Shown here: positions 6,962-8,929 of the stretch, piece by piece
Layout: the number at the start of each line of letters is the position of its first letter
Position numbering within the stretch: position 1 is the first letter of the stretch
DNA from: Clostridia bacterium
GTDB taxonomy: Bacteria > Bacillota > Clostridia > Oscillospirales > CAG-272
Assembly (NCBI GenBank): GCA_017420845.1
Contig: JAFQOC010000528.1
Location: 1 to 8,929, forward strand
Length of the DNA: 8,929 nucleotides
Direction of reading: 5' to 3'
The notes under the pieces: generated by a model
Told to the model about the DNA's origin: nothing
Databases searched by the model: none
Seen by the model: only the letters and a program-made list of their open reading frames with translations
Program-made: the position numbers and the translations under genes

Positions 6962-6991
6962 GCTTTGCTCGGCTTTGCTCGGCTTTGCTCG
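6962..6991. repeat. Tandem repeat: 10-bp unit GCTTTGCTCG, three copies
   Basis: Three identical head-to-tail copies of GCTTTGCTCG occupy 6962-6971, 6972-6981 and 6982-6991. With the preceding bases the first copy forms a perfect small hairpin, GCCGAGC-TTT-GCTCGGC (6957-6973). The GC-rich array sits between inverted GATACAAGATA-type arms, so it is probably the expanded core of that element. The 10-bp unit is about one helical turn and is not a multiple of three. Confidence 0.92.
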
Positions 6992-7013
6992 GCGTGTATC
7001 TTGTATCTTACGA

Positions 7014-8414
7014 TTATGCTTTAAAGAACGCCTCAAACGCCTGATGCGCCGTATACAGATCTGCCTTGGAGATGATCTCGTAAGGCGCGTGCATGGCGAT
7101 GACGGGCACACCCAGATCCACGGTTTCAATGTTGTGCTTGGCGATGAACTTGGCTACGGTGCCGCCGCCGCCCTGATCTGCCTTGCCCAACTCTCCTGCC
7201 TGCCATACGACGTTCGCGTCGGCCAAAATCTTACGGATCCATGCTACGAACTCGGCGGGGGCGTCGTTGGTGCCGCTCTTACCGCCGTGACCCGTGTACT
7301 TGGACATGGCCACGCCGCAGTTGATGAGAGAGGAGTTGCGGCGCTCGTAGACCTCAGCGAAGTTGGGATCGAAGCAGGCCGTCACGTCGGAGGACAGGCA
7401 TTTGGAGTTGGCCTTGACCGTGGCGAAGTGACCGCCCAGAGCGGTAGTGATCTCGGAAATCAGGTCGGTGAGCAGCTCGGACTGCATGCCCGTGTTGCCC
7501 TCGGAGCCGATCTCCTCCTTGTCGGCCAGAATGACCATGGCGGTGTGAACAGAATCGTCGGTGCCGAACAGAGCGGTGATGGAGGGGTATGCGCAGACGC
7601 GGTCGTCGTGCCCGTAGGCGCCGATGAGGGAACGGTCCAGACCTACGTCACGGGCCTTCCCGGCGGGGACGGCAGACAAATCGGCAGACAGGAAGTCCTC
7701 CTCGGTGATGCCGTACTTTTCGTTGAGAAGTGCCAGCACGTTGAGACGGATGGCGTTGCCTCCCTCACAGCCGGGGTAGGGACGGGAGCCCATCAGAAGG
7801 TTCAGACCCTCGGCGGGAATGGCGGAGCCCAGAGGCTTGGCGGACTGATCCTTGGCCAGATGGGGGAGCAGATCGTTGATGTAGATCACGGGATCGGCGG
7901 GATCCTCACCGATGCAGACGTCGATCACGGTGCCGTCCTGCTTCACTACTACGCCGTGGAGGGCCAGGGGGATGGTCACCCACTGGTACTTGCGGATACC
8001 GCCGTAGTAGTGGGTCTTGAAGAAGGCCATGCCGCCGTCCTCGTAGAGGGGGCACTGCTTGACGTCAATACGGGGCACGTCCACGTGGGAGGCCACTATG
8101 CGGATACCCTTGTCTATGGGCTCGCTGCCTACACGGAACAGATACAGGTTGCGGCCGCGGTTATTGTAGTAGTATTTCCCACCAACCTGCAGGGGCATAC
8201 CGAAGGTGTAGGGAACGTAGCCCTCTTTTTCGGCCATGGCGATGGAGACGGTCACTGCCTCACGCTCGGTTTTGGCGGCATCCAGATAGGCCATGTAGCC
8301 GGGGGCGTAGTCGTAAGCGGCTTTGATGGTGGCCTCGTCAGCCTTCTCGTAGAAATTCGCTTTTTTGTAGCCGAGCTTGGCTTCCAGCTCGGTGGCGACG
8401 TTGGTTTCAGACAT
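7014..8414 (-). CDS. apeA: M18 family zinc aminopeptidase (aminopeptidase 1 type)
   Basis: This is a cytoplasmic exopeptidase that removes N-terminal residues from peptides using two metal ions; M18 enzymes form large oligomeric shells. The product is 466 residues. Expected metal ligands and catalytic residues are present in order: His110 in ASHVDVPRIDVK, Asp271 in GHDDRVC, Glu300 (general base) and Glu301 (ligand) in DKEEIGSEGNTGM, Asp343 in SSDV, and His442 in MHAPYE. HYYGGIRKYQW (135-145) and the length fit the ApeA group better than the shorter ApeB group. There is no signal peptide. The start is supported by GAGGAT with about 8 bases to the ATG. It follows the transglycosylase gene by 27 bp, so the two are probably co-transcribed. 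The stop lies next to the repeat cluster. Substrate preference cannot be read from the sequence; acidic residues are typical of some M18 members. Confidence 0.95.
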   Translation of the reverse strand: MSETNVATELEAKLGYKKANFYEKADEATIKAAYDYAPGYMAYLDAAKTEREAVTVSIAMAEKEGYVPYTFGMPLQVGGKYYYNNRGRNLYLFRVGSEPIDKGIRIVASHVDVPRIDVKQCPLYEDGGMAFFKTHYYGGIRKYQWVTIPLALHGVVVKQDGTVIDVCIGEDPADPVIYINDLLPHLAKDQSAKPLGSAIPAEGLNLLMGSRPYPGCEGGNAIRLNVLALLNEKYGITEEDFLSADLSAVPAGKARDVGLDRSLIGAYGHDDRVCAYPSITALFGTDDSVHTAMVILADKEEIGSEGNTGMQSELLTDLISEITTALGGHFATVKANSKCLSSDVTACFDPNFAEVYERRNSSLINCGVAMSKYTGHGGKSGTNDAPAEFVAWIRKILADANVVWQAGELGKADQGGGGTVAKFIAKHNIETVDLGVPVIAMHAPYEIISKADLYTAHQAFEAFFKA

Positions 8415-8441
8415 GGTTTTTATCCTCGTTTCATGAATTTT

Positions 8442-8929
8442 TTATGTTGTTTTTTCTGAATACAATTTAACATACATCTCCCACGCATCGGTCACGCGGC
8501 TGACGAAGTGCCTTGTCTCCTTGAAGGGAATGCGTTTGAGCCCTCCCTCACCGTCGGCGTACTTATCGTCGGTCAACCATTTGTCCACGTTGCCCAGCCC
8601 TCCGTTATAGGCGGCCAGAGCCAGCTCCCAATCGCCGTAGCGATCGTAGAGGTAGGACAGGTAATAGGTACCGTAGCGAACGTTGGTTTCCGGGTCGTAG
8701 ATCATGCCGCTGTCCAGATGGTCAAACAGGATCTCGTCGGTCAGCCACTTGAAGGTGTCGGGCATGAGCTGCATCAGACCAACGGCCCCTGCCTCTGAAA
8801 CCGCCCCTGAATCGAAATCGCTTTCGGCGCGGATGACGGCGTAGATCAGCTCCTCGGGAACGCCGTATTTCTCGGCATAGACCGTGACGTATTCGGCGTA
8901 TTTGGTGGGATATGCGTTTTTTTCCAGGC
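8442..8929 (-). CDS. Slt-type lytic transglycosylase (N-terminus cut by window edge)
   Basis: The enzyme cleaves peptidoglycan glycan strands to 1,6-anhydro-muramic products outside the membrane. The frame is open from the stop at 8442-8444 to the window end, giving 161 complete codons; the start and any signal peptide lie beyond 8929. The internal ATG at 8774 is not the real start, because it falls inside the conserved GLMQLMPDTF motif and family sequence continues upstream. Visible motifs in order are YGVPEELIYAVIRAESDF, with the catalytic Glu encoded at 8825-8823, then AVGLMQLMP, NVRYGTYYL, AAYNGG and the C-terminal ETRHFVSRV region. This matches the Slt70/GH23 catalytic domain, and the protein ends soon after it. 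No lysozyme-inhibitor or other C-terminal domain follows. It is the first visible gene of a likely two-gene unit with the M18 aminopeptidase. Confidence 0.94.
   Translation of the reverse strand, partial: LEKNAYPTKYAEYVTVYAEKYGVPEELIYAVIRAESDFDSGAVSEAGAVGLMQLMPDTFKWLTDEILFDHLDSGMIYDPETNVRYGTYYLSYLYDRYGDWELALAAYNGGLGNVDKWLTDDKYADGEGGLKRIPFKETRHFVSRVTDAWEMYVKLYSEKTT

Larger units (their letters stand above)
6889..7010. repeat. Cluster of GATACAAGATA-type direct and inverted repeats
   Basis: The gap between the aminopeptidase and prfA genes is built from copies of a short A/T-rich motif. On the plus strand GATACAAGATA-like units run in tandem at 6890-6923, then appear inverted (TATCTTGTATC) at 6938-6956 and again at 6996-7010. 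The inner pair 6904-6923 and 6937-6956 forms a 20-bp hairpin stem with a single G.T mismatch around a 13-base loop. The outer pair AAGATACAAGATAC (6896-6909) and GTATCTTGTATCTT (6996-7009) is a perfect 14-bp match enclosing the whole unit, including the tandem decamer. No gene, tRNA or good terminator T-tract is seen. The layout resembles small palindromic dispersed repeats or MITE-like debris, but other copies cannot be tested from one window. Confidence 0.85.

Noticed and set aside
6889..7010. CRISPR array
   Set aside because: The repeats are short, occur in both orientations, and have no regular unique spacers; no cas gene is present.
8420..8434. Five-codon frame (ATG AAA CGA GGA TAA) just before the aminopeptidase start
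   Set aside because: It overlaps the Shine-Dalgarno sequence and has no ribosome site of its own; I see no attenuation structure.
6942..8459. 505-codon open frame on the plus strand covering the whole aminopeptidase gene
   Set aside because: The translation is Gly/Val/His-rich with no recognisable motif, and lies opposite a gene with complete catalytic residues. It is a composition effect of codon use in the real gene.

Overview
All seven genes in this window lie on the minus strand, so transcription runs from high to low coordinates. The content is mainly housekeeping: translation factors, a type II topoisomerase subunit, a peptidase and a cell-wall enzyme. I see no defence system, phage, transposase, CRISPR array, rRNA or tRNA. 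The sequence is fairly GC-rich. Most starts are preceded by an AGGA-type Shine-Dalgarno sequence. The topoisomerase A subunit looks like the second, non-canonical type I associate with Clostridia. Together with an apeA-type M18 aminopeptidase, an Slt-type transglycosylase and a DUF3810 membrane metallopeptidase, this suggests an uncultured gut-type Clostridia (Bacillota). That placement is inference, not proof.

Layout in the direction of transcription: (i) 8929-8442, the C-terminal part of a lytic transglycosylase, cut by the window edge; (ii) 8414-7014, an M18 aminopeptidase 27 bp downstream of it; (iii) 7013-6860, a gene-free gap of about 154 bp packed with inverted GATACAAGATA-type repeats and a tandem 10-bp repeat; (iv) 6859-5789 prfA (release factor 1), then after 4 bp 5784-4738 sua5 (tRNA t6A synthesis), then after 58 bp 4679-2430 a ParC/GyrA-like topoisomerase A subunit; (v) 2429-2191, a 239-bp gap almost filled by a nested set of long inverted repeats; (vi) 2190-1129 an RluA-family pseudouridine synthase, then after 51 bp 1077-1 a DUF3810 membrane peptidase, cut at its C-terminus by the window edge.

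How the genes relate: prfA, sua5 and the rluA-type gene all serve translation (termination, anticodon-loop modification, rRNA or tRNA pseudouridylation). prfA and sua5 are almost certainly co-transcribed. prmC, which often sits beside prfA, and parE, which often sits beside parC, are both missing from their expected places. The two structured intergenic regions divide the genes into three likely transcription blocks. They are the parts of the window least explained by ordinary gene content. The topoisomerase has Ala where quinolone-sensitive enzymes have Ser.
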